Source of the DNA: an uncultured Helicobacteraceae bacterium
GTDB taxonomy: Bacteria; Campylobacterota; Campylobacteria; Campylobacterales; Helicobacteraceae
Assembly (NCBI GenBank): GCA_934728205.1
Contig: CAKVEH010000053.1
Location: 1-8,424 of the forward strand
Direction: 5' to 3'
DNA: 8,424 nt
Each line of letters opens with the position of its first letter. Within the stretch, counting starts at the first letter, position 1. Below are positions 1-6,232 of this stretch, piece by piece. The notes beneath the pieces are model-generated. The model did not search any database. It saw only the letters and a list, made by a program, of their open reading frames with translations, and had not been told where the DNA came from. Both the position numbers and the translations under genes were made by a program.

Positions 1-52
1 ACCAAAATCCCATACTAACAAAAATTATCCCAAATATTATATGTCGTGTCAT
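1..52 (-). CDS. 5' end of a membrane or exported protein (runs off the left edge)
   Basis: Only the first 17 codons are present, reading MTRHIIFGIIFVSMGFW, and the frame stays open to the window edge. The start ATG (50-52) overlaps the TGA stop of the preceding gene (49-51) as ATGA. An AAGGAG Shine-Dalgarno sequence (plus-strand 58-63) precedes it by 5 nt, inside the upstream coding region, so start and translational coupling are well supported. After a short basic N-region (R3, H4) the residues are almost all hydrophobic, as expected of a signal peptide or first membrane segment. Function cannot be told from this fragment. It probably forms a two-gene unit with the 128-aa protein upstream and shares its promoter with the G14 tract. 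Confidence 0.6.
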   Translation of the reverse strand, partial: MTRHIIFGIIFVSMGFW

Positions 53-435
53 TTTTGCTCCTTATTAGCCAACATTTGAGAGTTAAACTTTTTATACTGC
101 TCTATGGCACTATGGCAGTCGTTAATATAACTTGGGCTGTCCTCAAAAAACCTTTTGCTATATTCAAAGATTTTGTCTATGTCCTCACTTGCACCACAAA
201 AACAAAACAAATCAAAGTTTTTTGTGTTAGATTGTTGAGCGATCATTTTGCTAAATCTCTCAAGGTTAGAAATATAGCTACTTACAGAATGTTCTTTGTC
301 TTTAGTATCTTTGCGAAACTCTATGCCATCAGCACTGCGTAAAAATTCTCTAAACGATTCTTTTTGGTTTTCTACCTTTGTGTAGTGAATGGTGTGTGGT
401 ATCAGTATGTCAATACTTGCTTGTGTGTTTGCCAT
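49..435 (-). CDS. Hypothetical 128-aa soluble protein behind a poly-G promoter
   Basis: I do not recognise this protein. The chosen start is ATG 433-435 (MANTQASID...), 7 nt after a perfect AAGGAGG; an in-frame TTG at 466-468 has no such site. The product is 128 aa, rich in charged residues, without signal peptide or membrane segment, and has three cysteines (C78, C80, C107). The C-terminal two thirds looks all-helical. The spacing of the segment at about 50-117 (SYISNLERFSKMI, then DIDKIF, then INDCHSAIEQYKKF) reminds me of small helical domains at the N-termini of some restriction-associated or AAA+ proteins. That is pattern memory only, so I assign no function. It overlaps the next gene by ATGA and appears to have its own promoter. 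No similarity to its housekeeping neighbours is visible. Confidence 0.8.
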   Translation of the reverse strand: MANTQASIDILIPHTIHYTKVENQKESFREFLRSADGIEFRKDTKDKEHSVSSYISNLERFSKMIAQQSNTKNFDLFCFCGASEDIDKIFEYSKRFFEDSPSYINDCHSAIEQYKKFNSQMLANKEQK

Positions 436-442
436 TGCAAAT

Positions 443-449
443 CCTCCTT
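443..449 (-). promoter_or_regulatory. Strong ribosome binding site AAGGAGG
   Basis: The plus strand reads CCTCCTT, which is AAGGAGG on the coding strand. It lies 7 nt before ATG 433-435. It is the most complete Shine-Dalgarno sequence in the window and fixes the start of the 128-aa protein, excluding the in-frame TTG at 466-468. Confidence 0.85.
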
Positions 450-467
450 GAATGAAAAATTTAAGCA

Positions 468-496
468 ATTCTACCCCCCCCCCCCCCTACTTAAAC
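468..496 (-). promoter_or_regulatory. Candidate promoter with a homopolymeric spacer
   Basis: On the minus strand the hexamer TAGAAT (468-473, one mismatch to TATAAT) follows directly on the G14 run. Transcription would start near 461, giving a leader of about 26 nt that contains the AAGGAGG site. The -35 side is weak: TTAAGT or TTTAAG fall at 15-16 bp spacing and GTTTAA at 17 bp. Helicobacter and Campylobacter sigma70-type promoters often lack a clear -35. The homopolymer would fill most of the -10/-35 spacer, so its length would set the spacing. Inferred from position only; no transcription start is known. Confidence 0.5.
474..487. repeat. Homopolymeric tract C14 (G14 on the minus strand)
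   Basis: Fourteen consecutive C on the plus strand, in an otherwise A+T-rich intergenic region. Such long G/C runs are the classic slipped-strand hotspots behind phase variation in Helicobacter and Campylobacter. Here the run is outside any credible reading frame: read in frame with the downstream gene, a TAG occurs at 487-489, and no ATG, GTG or TTG opens the frames that cross the tract. It therefore probably acts on the promoter rather than on translation. Confidence 0.95.
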
Positions 497-626
497 TTTG
501 CTTAAATGAAATATAAAAGAGCGAATAGGTGAATCTTCAGTCATCATAAAAGGTGCGGTTTGGGATTTAGGGATTTATGCGTGGTGATTCTTAGGTTTTA
601 AGGCGTGGATTTTGTATGGAGAATTG

Positions 627-1067
627 TTATGGACAGAGATAAAATAGCGCGCCATTGCGTGGGATATTGCCACTTGCAGAAGTGCTCCTAGAGACATATT
701 CACCATAAGTGATATAGTAGTTTGCGCCGACTTTTTGGGCGAGTTGTCTTGGAGATTCTATATGGTTTGTGATGAAGTTTAGTCGCTCCATTCTTTGGAA
801 TTCAGTGCTTCCTATGCACACACAGCCATAAATGTTGATGAGGGAGTTATGAAGTGCTTGTGCTTGTAAAACATTTAATCCAATTTGAGAATCTAGCTTA
901 TTGGGATAGCTTGCATTGTCTTTGAGTTTTTTGATTTTTTTCTCCGAGATGAGAGGTTGATAATGCCTTGTGTATAAATCAATAGGCTTGCTCCCAGCGC
1001 AGCCCCACAGCATAAGGACTGCTAATAATCCAAAATAGAGAGCAAGTTTTCGCAGGATTTGTGTCAT
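627..1067 (-). CDS. Small predicted lipoprotein
   Basis: A 146-aa protein with a textbook lipoprotein signal: basic N-region (MTQILRK), hydrophobic core (LALYFGLLAVLML) and lipobox LWGC with the acylated cysteine at C23. The mature part has an alpha-helical middle and the phrase GANYYITYGEYV (about 114-125). This resembles the 'GAxYxxxG' strand of CsgG/FlgO/PelC-like envelope lipoproteins, but the likeness is too short to assign a family. ATG 1065-1067 overlaps the TGA of the phosphoesterase gene (1064-1066) as ATGA, and an AAAGAG site lies just upstream inside that gene. It is therefore the coupled last gene of the cluster. The product is presumably anchored in the inner or outer membrane. 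I see no hairpin-plus-T-run terminator in the about 190 bp downstream. Confidence 0.85.
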   Translation of the reverse strand: MTQILRKLALYFGLLAVLMLWGCAGSKPIDLYTRHYQPLISEKKIKKLKDNASYPNKLDSQIGLNVLQAQALHNSLINIYGCVCIGSTEFQRMERLNFITNHIESPRQLAQKVGANYYITYGEYVSRSTSASGNIPRNGALFYLCP

Positions 1068-2293
1068 TGTTGCTCTTTAGGTAAGAAATGAAAGAGCGTG
1101 ATTTCACTCTCGCTTAGCACGCGCATAGGCGGTCCCCAATAGCCCGTCCCTTGATTGATATAGAGCGAAGTGTTTTGGTTGATTTTAGCTAAGCCTTTGA
1201 GGTAGGGCTGTTGAAGCAACACAAGCAATGAAAATGGAAAAATCTGCCCTCCGTGCGTATGCCCGCTAAGGATAAGCGCGACATTTTGCGTGAGTTCTGG
1301 GTGTTGCTTCTCAAGGGTTAAAAATTCCTCAATTATTTTTGGTTGATGAGAGAGTAGGATTATGGGTGCGCATTGATTTGCCTCGTGCATTGCATTTTGC
1401 GGGCAATGGCTTAACTCAAGCGTTTCTTTAAGTTTTGGTGGGAGATTATAAGGGGTGAAAGCCTCTCTTGTGCCTACCAAATCAGCAATACCAGCGATAA
1501 CAATCTCATTGCTGCCAGCGTGTATAGTCTCACTCTCATTGATAAGCAGATGAAATCCCAAACCTTGTAGTTTGGCGATAATGTTTTGCAAATCGTGGAA
1601 ATATTCGTGATTCCCTAGTGCGTAATACACGCCATATTGTGCTTGCAGATTCCCAAGTTCATTTACAGCACTCTCTACTAAGCTAAGTTTAGAATCAATA
1701 ATATCCCCTGTCAAAAAAATTATATCAGGTTGCAACGCATTCACGCGTTCCACTATTGAGCGCACACGCGTAGAATCCATTAGCCCACCAATATGCACAT
1801 CGCTGAGTTGCACGGCTTTAAGTGGTTGTTTTAATCCATTTATGACAAATGGCACTTCATACACCACAGGCTCTTTCGCTCCACCAATAAGCCCAATGAT
1901 GATAAATACGATAGCCAAGATTCCACACGCACGCTTGAGATTGTAGCGCATTGTTGCGCGCTTTGATTTGTCCTTTATCGTGTAGATGAAAAGCGAGCAG
2001 ATTTGATATATAAGTGTGATAATAGTGAGACAAAAGGCAACACCAATACTAAGAGAGAGGAGTAAAAATAAGGCTTGAGAGCTCGGGTCTTTATGCAGGA
2101 GTGCGAAATACACCGCACAACCAAAAAAATTAAACCAAATAAACACAAGCCAAAATACCTTAAAAAGTGTGGTTGTGGCAAAAGACTTTAAAAGGGCTTT
2201 ATAAATATAAAAATGTAGCAACGCAAATACTGCCACCGACATAAGCGGAAAAAGATAATTTTGCATTTGGAAAAGCTGGACTTTTGCTTCCAT
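1064..2293 (-). CDS. Membrane-anchored calcineurin-like metallophosphoesterase (YkuE/YaeI type)
   Basis: A 409-aa protein with about four hydrophobic segments (roughly 13-35, 43-66, 73-105, 121-138) followed by a cytoplasm- or periplasm-facing calcineurin-like phosphoesterase domain. All metal-binding signatures are present in order: SDVH (D165, H167), GD (D197), GNHE (N228, H229), the isolated SH (H316) and GHTHGGQ (H345, H347). The protein should therefore be an active dimetal phosphoesterase. The family includes YkuE and YaeI, and related membrane-anchored enzymes such as chlamydial LpxG hydrolyse UDP-2,3-diacylglucosamine in lipid A synthesis. A role on a lipid-linked or nucleotide-sugar substrate is possible but not shown. 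The start is ATG 2291-2293, preceded by AGGAG overlapping the TAG of the exonuclease gene. The stop overlaps the lipoprotein start. Confidence 0.88.
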   Translation of the reverse strand: MEAKVQLFQMQNYLFPLMSVAVFALLHFYIYKALLKSFATTTLFKVFWLVFIWFNFFGCAVYFALLHKDPSSQALFLLLSLSIGVAFCLTIITLIYQICSLFIYTIKDKSKRATMRYNLKRACGILAIVFIIIGLIGGAKEPVVYEVPFVINGLKQPLKAVQLSDVHIGGLMDSTRVRSIVERVNALQPDIIFLTGDIIDSKLSLVESAVNELGNLQAQYGVYYALGNHEYFHDLQNIIAKLQGLGFHLLINESETIHAGSNEIVIAGIADLVGTREAFTPYNLPPKLKETLELSHCPQNAMHEANQCAPIILLSHQPKIIEEFLTLEKQHPELTQNVALILSGHTHGGQIFPFSLLVLLQQPYLKGLAKINQNTSLYINQGTGYWGPPMRVLSESEITLFHFLPKEQQ

Positions 2294-2301
2294 AATAACT
2301 C

Positions 2302-3069
2302 CTATTTTTGTGGGCTAAACACTCTACCAATCTTACTAAAATCAATTAAATCTTGCACGCTTTGGATAGAATCTGGAATGCACAAAGAAGCAATTTTAAA
2401 CACTTCGAGCGCAGTGAGTGCGTCAGCATAAGCGCGGTGGCTTGTTGGTGTGTTGATTCCCAAAAAAGTGTTTAAAAAACTAAGCGAATAGCGCGGAGAG
2501 AGGATACATTGCTTTGCTAAATCAATGGTGCAAAGTCTAGGGCATAATAATCCTGCGATTGCGTGTTGCTGAAAGCTAAAGTCCAAAAAGTTGTAATCAA
2601 ACTCCACATTATGCGCGACAAAAATACAATCTTGCAAAAAAAGTCGAAATTTCCCCAACACTTCTTTTTGACTTGGGGCGTTTGCTAAGTCTTTGGCATA
2701 AATGCCTGTGAGCGTGCTAATCTCATCTGGCACGATAGGCGCATAGACATAACTTTCAAATGTATCGATAATCACGCCGTCTTGGTATTGTATCGCGCCA
2801 ATTTCGATAATTTGAGAATCTTTTGGTTTCGCACCTGTGGTCTCAATATCCACAAAGCAAAATTTCGCCTCACGCCAATGTATAAAGCGCGTGCCAAGCG
2901 CAAAACTATCATCAAGCTCAACAAATGGAAATCCATAGGTTTTGAGGATTTCTAATTGCGTATCCACATCGCTAAGCAAACCAGCACATTGCGCTACATA
3001 TTGCTTAAATACCTCTTTTTGCATAGGAGCGGAGCGGAGCTTTTCTAAAAGGGTGGCAAATGTCGCCAT
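2302..3069 (-). CDS. dnaQ: DnaQ-family 3'-5' exonuclease (DNA polymerase III epsilon-like)
   Basis: A 255-aa DEDDh exonuclease, the family that proofreads for DNA polymerase III. ExoI is FVDIETTG (D74, E76), ExoII is VAHNVEFDYNF (D158) and ExoIII is HRAYADA (H211, D216), so all four acidic residues and the general-base histidine are present. About 65 residues precede the nuclease fold, with a helical segment (about 5-45). I recall a similar extension in Campylobacter and Helicobacter DnaQ proteins, whereas E. coli epsilon starts almost at ExoI. I see no clear beta-clamp-binding or polymerase-binding tail, so a separate repair or RNA-trimming nuclease remains possible. ATG 3067-3069 abuts the metG stop (TAAATG). 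The nearest GGAG is about 13 nt upstream, too far for normal initiation, so translation probably depends on ribosomes finishing metG. Confidence 0.88.
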   Translation of the reverse strand: MATFATLLEKLRSAPMQKEVFKQYVAQCAGLLSDVDTQLEILKTYGFPFVELDDSFALGTRFIHWREAKFCFVDIETTGAKPKDSQIIEIGAIQYQDGVIIDTFESYVYAPIVPDEISTLTGIYAKDLANAPSQKEVLGKFRLFLQDCIFVAHNVEFDYNFLDFSFQQHAIAGLLCPRLCTIDLAKQCILSPRYSLSFLNTFLGINTPTSHRAYADALTALEVFKIASLCIPDSIQSVQDLIDFSKIGRVFSPQK

Positions 3070-4986
3070 TTATGAGATTTTACTCCCATTTTTACGCACA
3101 GATTCTATCCCAAGCAGGCTTAATCCACCCTCATCTCCACAACTTAAAATCATTCCTTCGCTTAGTAGCCCCATAAGTTTGGCGGGTTTAAGGTTTGCAA
3201 CCACGCATACTTGTTTGCCAATGAGGCTTTGTGGTTCATAAAATTTTGCAATTCCACTGAGAATCTGGCGTGGTTTTTCCTCGCCCAAGTCAATGAGGAA
3301 TTTTAAGAGTTTTTCGCTTTTTTCTACGCGCTCACACTCTAGCACTTCGCCTATGCGAATATCAAATTTTTTAAATTCCTCGATACTGATGAGGTTGTGT
3401 GTGTCTGGGCTTTGAGATTGCGAATGTTTGGAATCTCTGGCACTTTTAGCGTTAGATTCTTGGTCTTTTGCTTCGATTCTAGGGAAGAGCGGTGGGATTT
3501 TAGTGATAGTGATTGTATTGATAAGCTCACTTTGCAGGACAAAACTCGTAAAATTTTGTGCGTTAATATCCATATTAAGCGCGTTAGCAATTTTTTGCGC
3601 ACTTTTTGGCATTACAGGATAGAGACATAGCGCGACTTTAAATAAGATATTGCTAAGCAAGACAAGCAGTGCTTGCACTTTATGGGATTGATTGTCTTTC
3701 ATCATTTTCCACGGCTCATAGAGGCTAATTACACTATTTCCAAGACTTAAGATTTCCCAAAGCGATTCAAGGGCTTTGTGTGGCTGCATTTGACTCATAA
3801 AATTTTCATATTGTTCTAGGGTTTGGGCGATTTTTTTACACTCTTTTGGGTAGAGTTCTTGTATCGCAGTGCTTGTAAGGTTAAGGGCGAAATATTTTTC
3901 GCTCATACCAATAAGGCGATTGAGTAAATTGCCTATGTCATTACTCAAATCAGAGTTTATACGCTCAATCATCGCCCTTTGGCTAAAATCACCATCTTGC
4001 CCAAAAGGCACTTCACGCACCAAAAAATAGCGCACAGATTCCAACCCATAGGCATTTATCATATCGCGCGGATTGATGACATTACCAATGCTTTTACTCA
4101 TTTTCACACCCTCCACGGTCCACCAGCCGTGCGCGTAGATTCTCTTTGGTAATGGGAGCTCTAAGCTCATCAAAAATGCCAACCAATAAATAGTATGGAA
4201 TCGCAAAATATCTTTACCCACGATATGTATAGCATTATCCCATAATTCTTTTTTAAAATCCTCGCTTCCATAGCCAATCGCACTGATATAGCTAAGGAGC
4301 GCATCAAGCCACACATACATAATGTGCGCATTATCATTGATACTTGGTGGGAGCTTTATCCCCCAATCAAAACTTGTGCGCGTGATAGACAAATCAACCA
4401 ACCCAGATTCTACAAATTTCACTACTTCATTAAGGCGATACTTTGGTGCGATAGAATCTGCATTGTTTGCATACCATTGCAAAAGGCGGTCTTGGTATTT
4501 ACTAAGGGCAAAAAAGTAGCTTTCCTCTTTGATTATGGTTGTTGGCTTGCCACAATCTGGGCATTTTTGCTCGATGACTTGGTGCTTAGTGAAGTGTGTC
4601 TCACACGAAACGCAATACCAGCCCTCATATTCTCCTTTGTAGATGTCGCCTTTTTGATACATTTTTTCAAAGGCTTTTTGCACGGCAAGACAATGCTTAG
4701 AATCTGTGGTGCGCACGAAGTAATCAAAACTTATTTCTAACTCACGCCAAAGGGTATAAAACTCCTTGCTTATGGAATCCACATATTCTTGTGGTGCGAG
4801 ATTATGCTTTTTAGCTGATTGCTCTATCTTTTGTCCGTGCTCATCTGTGCCTGTAAGCAAAAACACATTTTCGCCGTGCAGGGTTTTGTATTTTTTTAAC
4901 ATATCACACAGGATAGTCGTGTAGGCGTGCCCAATATGGGCTATGTCATTTACATAATAAATTGGTGTGGTGATATAGCTTTTCAT
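3070..4986 (-). CDS. metG: Methionyl-tRNA synthetase
   Basis: A 638-aa class I synthetase that charges tRNA-Met in the cytoplasm. The Rossmann core carries HIGH (17-20) and KMSKS (295-299). The connective domain has one zinc knuckle (C125/C128 and C142/C145), and the WLDALLSY segment lies at about 226-233. An alpha-helical anticodon-binding domain follows (about 335-500, with EPWKM). A polar low-complexity linker (about 506-532, rich in S, K, Q, D) leads to a C-terminal Trbp111/EMAPII-like tRNA-binding domain (about 533-638), typical of dimeric bacterial MetRS. The start is ATG 4984-4986 after AAAGGA, 5 nt away. That site overlaps the stop of the small Cys protein, giving only 9 nt between genes. 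All catalytic motifs look intact. Confidence 0.97.
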   Translation of the reverse strand: MKSYITTPIYYVNDIAHIGHAYTTILCDMLKKYKTLHGENVFLLTGTDEHGQKIEQSAKKHNLAPQEYVDSISKEFYTLWRELEISFDYFVRTTDSKHCLAVQKAFEKMYQKGDIYKGEYEGWYCVSCETHFTKHQVIEQKCPDCGKPTTIIKEESYFFALSKYQDRLLQWYANNADSIAPKYRLNEVVKFVESGLVDLSITRTSFDWGIKLPPSINDNAHIMYVWLDALLSYISAIGYGSEDFKKELWDNAIHIVGKDILRFHTIYWLAFLMSLELPLPKRIYAHGWWTVEGVKMSKSIGNVINPRDMINAYGLESVRYFLVREVPFGQDGDFSQRAMIERINSDLSNDIGNLLNRLIGMSEKYFALNLTSTAIQELYPKECKKIAQTLEQYENFMSQMQPHKALESLWEILSLGNSVISLYEPWKMMKDNQSHKVQALLVLLSNILFKVALCLYPVMPKSAQKIANALNMDINAQNFTSFVLQSELINTITITKIPPLFPRIEAKDQESNAKSARDSKHSQSQSPDTHNLISIEEFKKFDIRIGEVLECERVEKSEKLLKFLIDLGEEKPRQILSGIAKFYEPQSLIGKQVCVVANLKPAKLMGLLSEGMILSCGDEGGLSLLGIESVRKNGSKIS

Positions 4987-4995
4987 TACAATCCT

Positions 4996-5214
4996 TTAAT
5001 TAAAATCAAAACTTCCATCTTGCCCTTTATTCATACTATCATACACGGCTTTGACATATTCGGTGCGTTTAGGACAACCTATGAATTTTTCGCAAGGCAT
5101 ACAAGAATCTACATTATGCTCGCTTTGGCAAGATTGCAAACTAGCGATTTTTTTTTCCAAATTGATTGCAAACATATCTTTATCTTGCAAGGCGTTGCTT
5201 TGAATCTCTTGCAT
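4996..5214 (-). CDS. Conserved small four-cysteine protein between fbp and metG
   Basis: A 72-aa soluble protein of unknown function. It has an amphipathic helix (about 10-28, NLEKKIASLQSCQ) and four cysteines (C29, C38, C41, C47; spacing CX8CX2CX5C) that could bind a metal or form disulfides. It ends in the motif YVKAVYDSMNKGQDGSFDF. I recall a counterpart at the same place in C. jejuni (Cj0839c, between fbp and metG), including the C-terminal NKG-G-F phrase, which would make this a real, conserved gene; the comparison is from memory. ATG 5212-5214 abuts the fbp stop (TAAATG) and has a good AAGGAG 6 nt upstream. A run of nine A (coding strand; plus-strand T run 5148-5156) lies in the helix region. 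No homology to a characterised family is visible. Confidence 0.85.
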   Translation of the reverse strand: MQEIQSNALQDKDMFAINLEKKIASLQSCQSEHNVDSCMPCEKFIGCPKRTEYVKAVYDSMNKGQDGSFDFN

Positions 5215-6156
5215 TTACCACTCCTTATCGTTGTAAGTTTGTTTTACTTGAGTGATTTCTTCTTTACTTCCTAAAAAGCACGCTGTAGTGTCGTGGATGT
5301 GCTCTACTTCAAGCTCTAAGATTCTCTTTGTGCCACCATTATTAGTGGCTGTAAGTGCTTCACCACCAGCTTTTTCATAAATAAAAGCAAAAGGGAAAAC
5401 TTCAAAGAGCTTGCGTAGCTTTCCTTTAGGCGCGTCATTTGTCGCAGGATAGCTAAAAAGCCCGCCACCTTTAATGAGAATCTGATGTAAATCAGGCACC
5501 ATACCGCCAGAGTAGCGCAAGCGATACCCTTGAGAGAAAAGAGAGGCAATAAGTGCTCTATGTTTTTCACTCCAATGTTGTTGCGTGCCACCGGGTGCGT
5601 TGATTTTGCCTTTGTTTTGTAATTTTAGCTCGCCTAACTTTTCCCAGATTTTTCCATTATGGCGATAATGCACTACTTTATCTTTGGCAAAGACGGCTTC
5701 TAATCGCGGACCATAAAGGATATAGCCACTTGCTACTAAGCCACTAGCACACAAGCAACCATCATAGATTCCAAAAATGCTTCCAACGCTTAAATTACTA
5801 TCAATAAGCGAAGAGCCATCAAGTGGGTCATAGGCTACACTAAGATGTGCCGTGCCATTAGTGCTTTTTGACTTGCCTAATGTAATGGAATCTAGCGAGG
5901 CATTAGCATTTGCCTCTATGGCTTGCTTGAGTGGGTCTTTATGCACGATTTCTTGCTTTTCTTCGCTACATACGGCTTTTATACAATCTAGTGCTAAAAG
6001 TTTTTTTTCGATGAGTTTGTCTGCTTCCACATCGACTTCTAATTGCGTATCGCCACTAGAGTTTTGAGAGCTAAGATACTTTGTAGATGGGTTTTTTAGC
6101 ATTGTATCAATCACACACGCACACTCTTTAAACACCTCAAATATAGAATCTATCAT
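5215..6156 (-). CDS. fbp: Fructose-1,6-bisphosphatase class I
   Basis: Hydrolyses fructose 1,6-bisphosphate to fructose 6-phosphate, the committed step of gluconeogenesis, which epsilonproteobacteria rely on. With start ATG 6154-6156 (AAAGG 7 nt upstream) the protein has 313 aa. Class I landmarks follow in order: NSSGDTQ (about 32-38), SEEKQE (64-69, metal ligand glutamate), AYDPLDGSS (about 109-116, metal-binding aspartates), LRYSGGMVPD (213-222), and the signature KLRKLFEVFP (246-255) followed by IYEKAGGEA with the last catalytic glutamate. An upstream in-frame TTG at 6205-6207 would add 17 residues but has no ribosome binding site. The stretch between SEEK and DPLDG is about 24 residues longer than in E. 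coli Fbp and rich in N, A, S and K. The gene lies 76 bp after recG and directly abuts the four-cysteine gene. Confidence 0.95.
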   Translation of the reverse strand: MIDSIFEVFKECACVIDTMLKNPSTKYLSSQNSSGDTQLEVDVEADKLIEKKLLALDCIKAVCSEEKQEIVHKDPLKQAIEANANASLDSITLGKSKSTNGTAHLSVAYDPLDGSSLIDSNLSVGSIFGIYDGCLCASGLVASGYILYGPRLEAVFAKDKVVHYRHNGKIWEKLGELKLQNKGKINAPGGTQQHWSEKHRALIASLFSQGYRLRYSGGMVPDLHQILIKGGGLFSYPATNDAPKGKLRKLFEVFPFAFIYEKAGGEALTATNNGGTKRILELEVEHIHDTTACFLGSKEEITQVKQTYNDKEW

Positions 6157-6163
6157 CGCATAA

Positions 6164-6168
6164 CCTTT
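6164..6168 (-). promoter_or_regulatory. Ribosome binding site AAAGG of fbp
   Basis: The coding strand reads AAAGG, then 7 nt, then ATG 6154-6156. This decides for the ATG over the in-frame TTG 51 nt further upstream, which is preceded only by a pyrimidine-rich stretch. Confidence 0.65.
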
Positions 6169-6172
6169 GTCT

Positions 6173-6189
6173 TGTAATAAAGTGTAATA
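6173..6189. repeat. Direct repeat TGTAATA x2, 10-bp period
   Basis: TGTAATA occurs at 6173-6179 and again at 6183-6189 (TATTACA on the coding strand), one helical turn apart, in the 76-bp recG-fbp gap just upstream of the fbp ribosome binding site. It could be a protein site or chance in A+T-rich DNA. A TACACT hexamer between the two copies is a possible weak -10 for fbp. Confidence 0.35.
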
Positions 6190-6232
6190 TTTTTGCGATT
6201 GTAACAAAAAGAGGCTTAAAGATTCTATAAAT

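Noticed and set aside
46..342. Plus-strand open frame of 98 codons opposite the left hypothetical gene
   Set aside because: It lies antisense to a gene with a perfect ribosome binding site, lacks its own, and has a composition typical of a shadow frame. The same applies to other plus-strand frames opposite metG, fbp and recG.
466..468. TTG as the start of the left-hand hypothetical protein, placing the G tract just upstream of the coding region
   Set aside because: The AAGGAGG at 443-449 clearly serves ATG 433-435, and the TTG lies at the TAGAAT hexamer.
474..487. Poly-G tract as a translational (frameshift) switch
   Set aside because: No ATG, GTG or TTG opens a frame through the tract; the frames upstream of it are closed by stops or lack a start.
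491..547. Minus-strand 18-codon frame starting ATGATG (MMTEDSPIR...)
   Set aside because: No ribosome binding site, very short, and it ends in the putative promoter; nothing supports translation.
560..626. Intrinsic terminator after the lipoprotein gene
   Set aside because: I found no GC-rich hairpin followed by a T-run; the region has only short AAATCCC direct repeats.
1975..2181. 68-codon minus-strand frame inside the phosphoesterase gene
   Set aside because: Out-of-frame reading of the membrane-segment coding region, without a ribosome binding site.
6205..6207. TTG as the start of fbp (330 aa)
   Set aside because: Preceded by a pyrimidine-rich stretch without Shine-Dalgarno, whereas ATG 6154-6156 has AAAGG at 7 nt.
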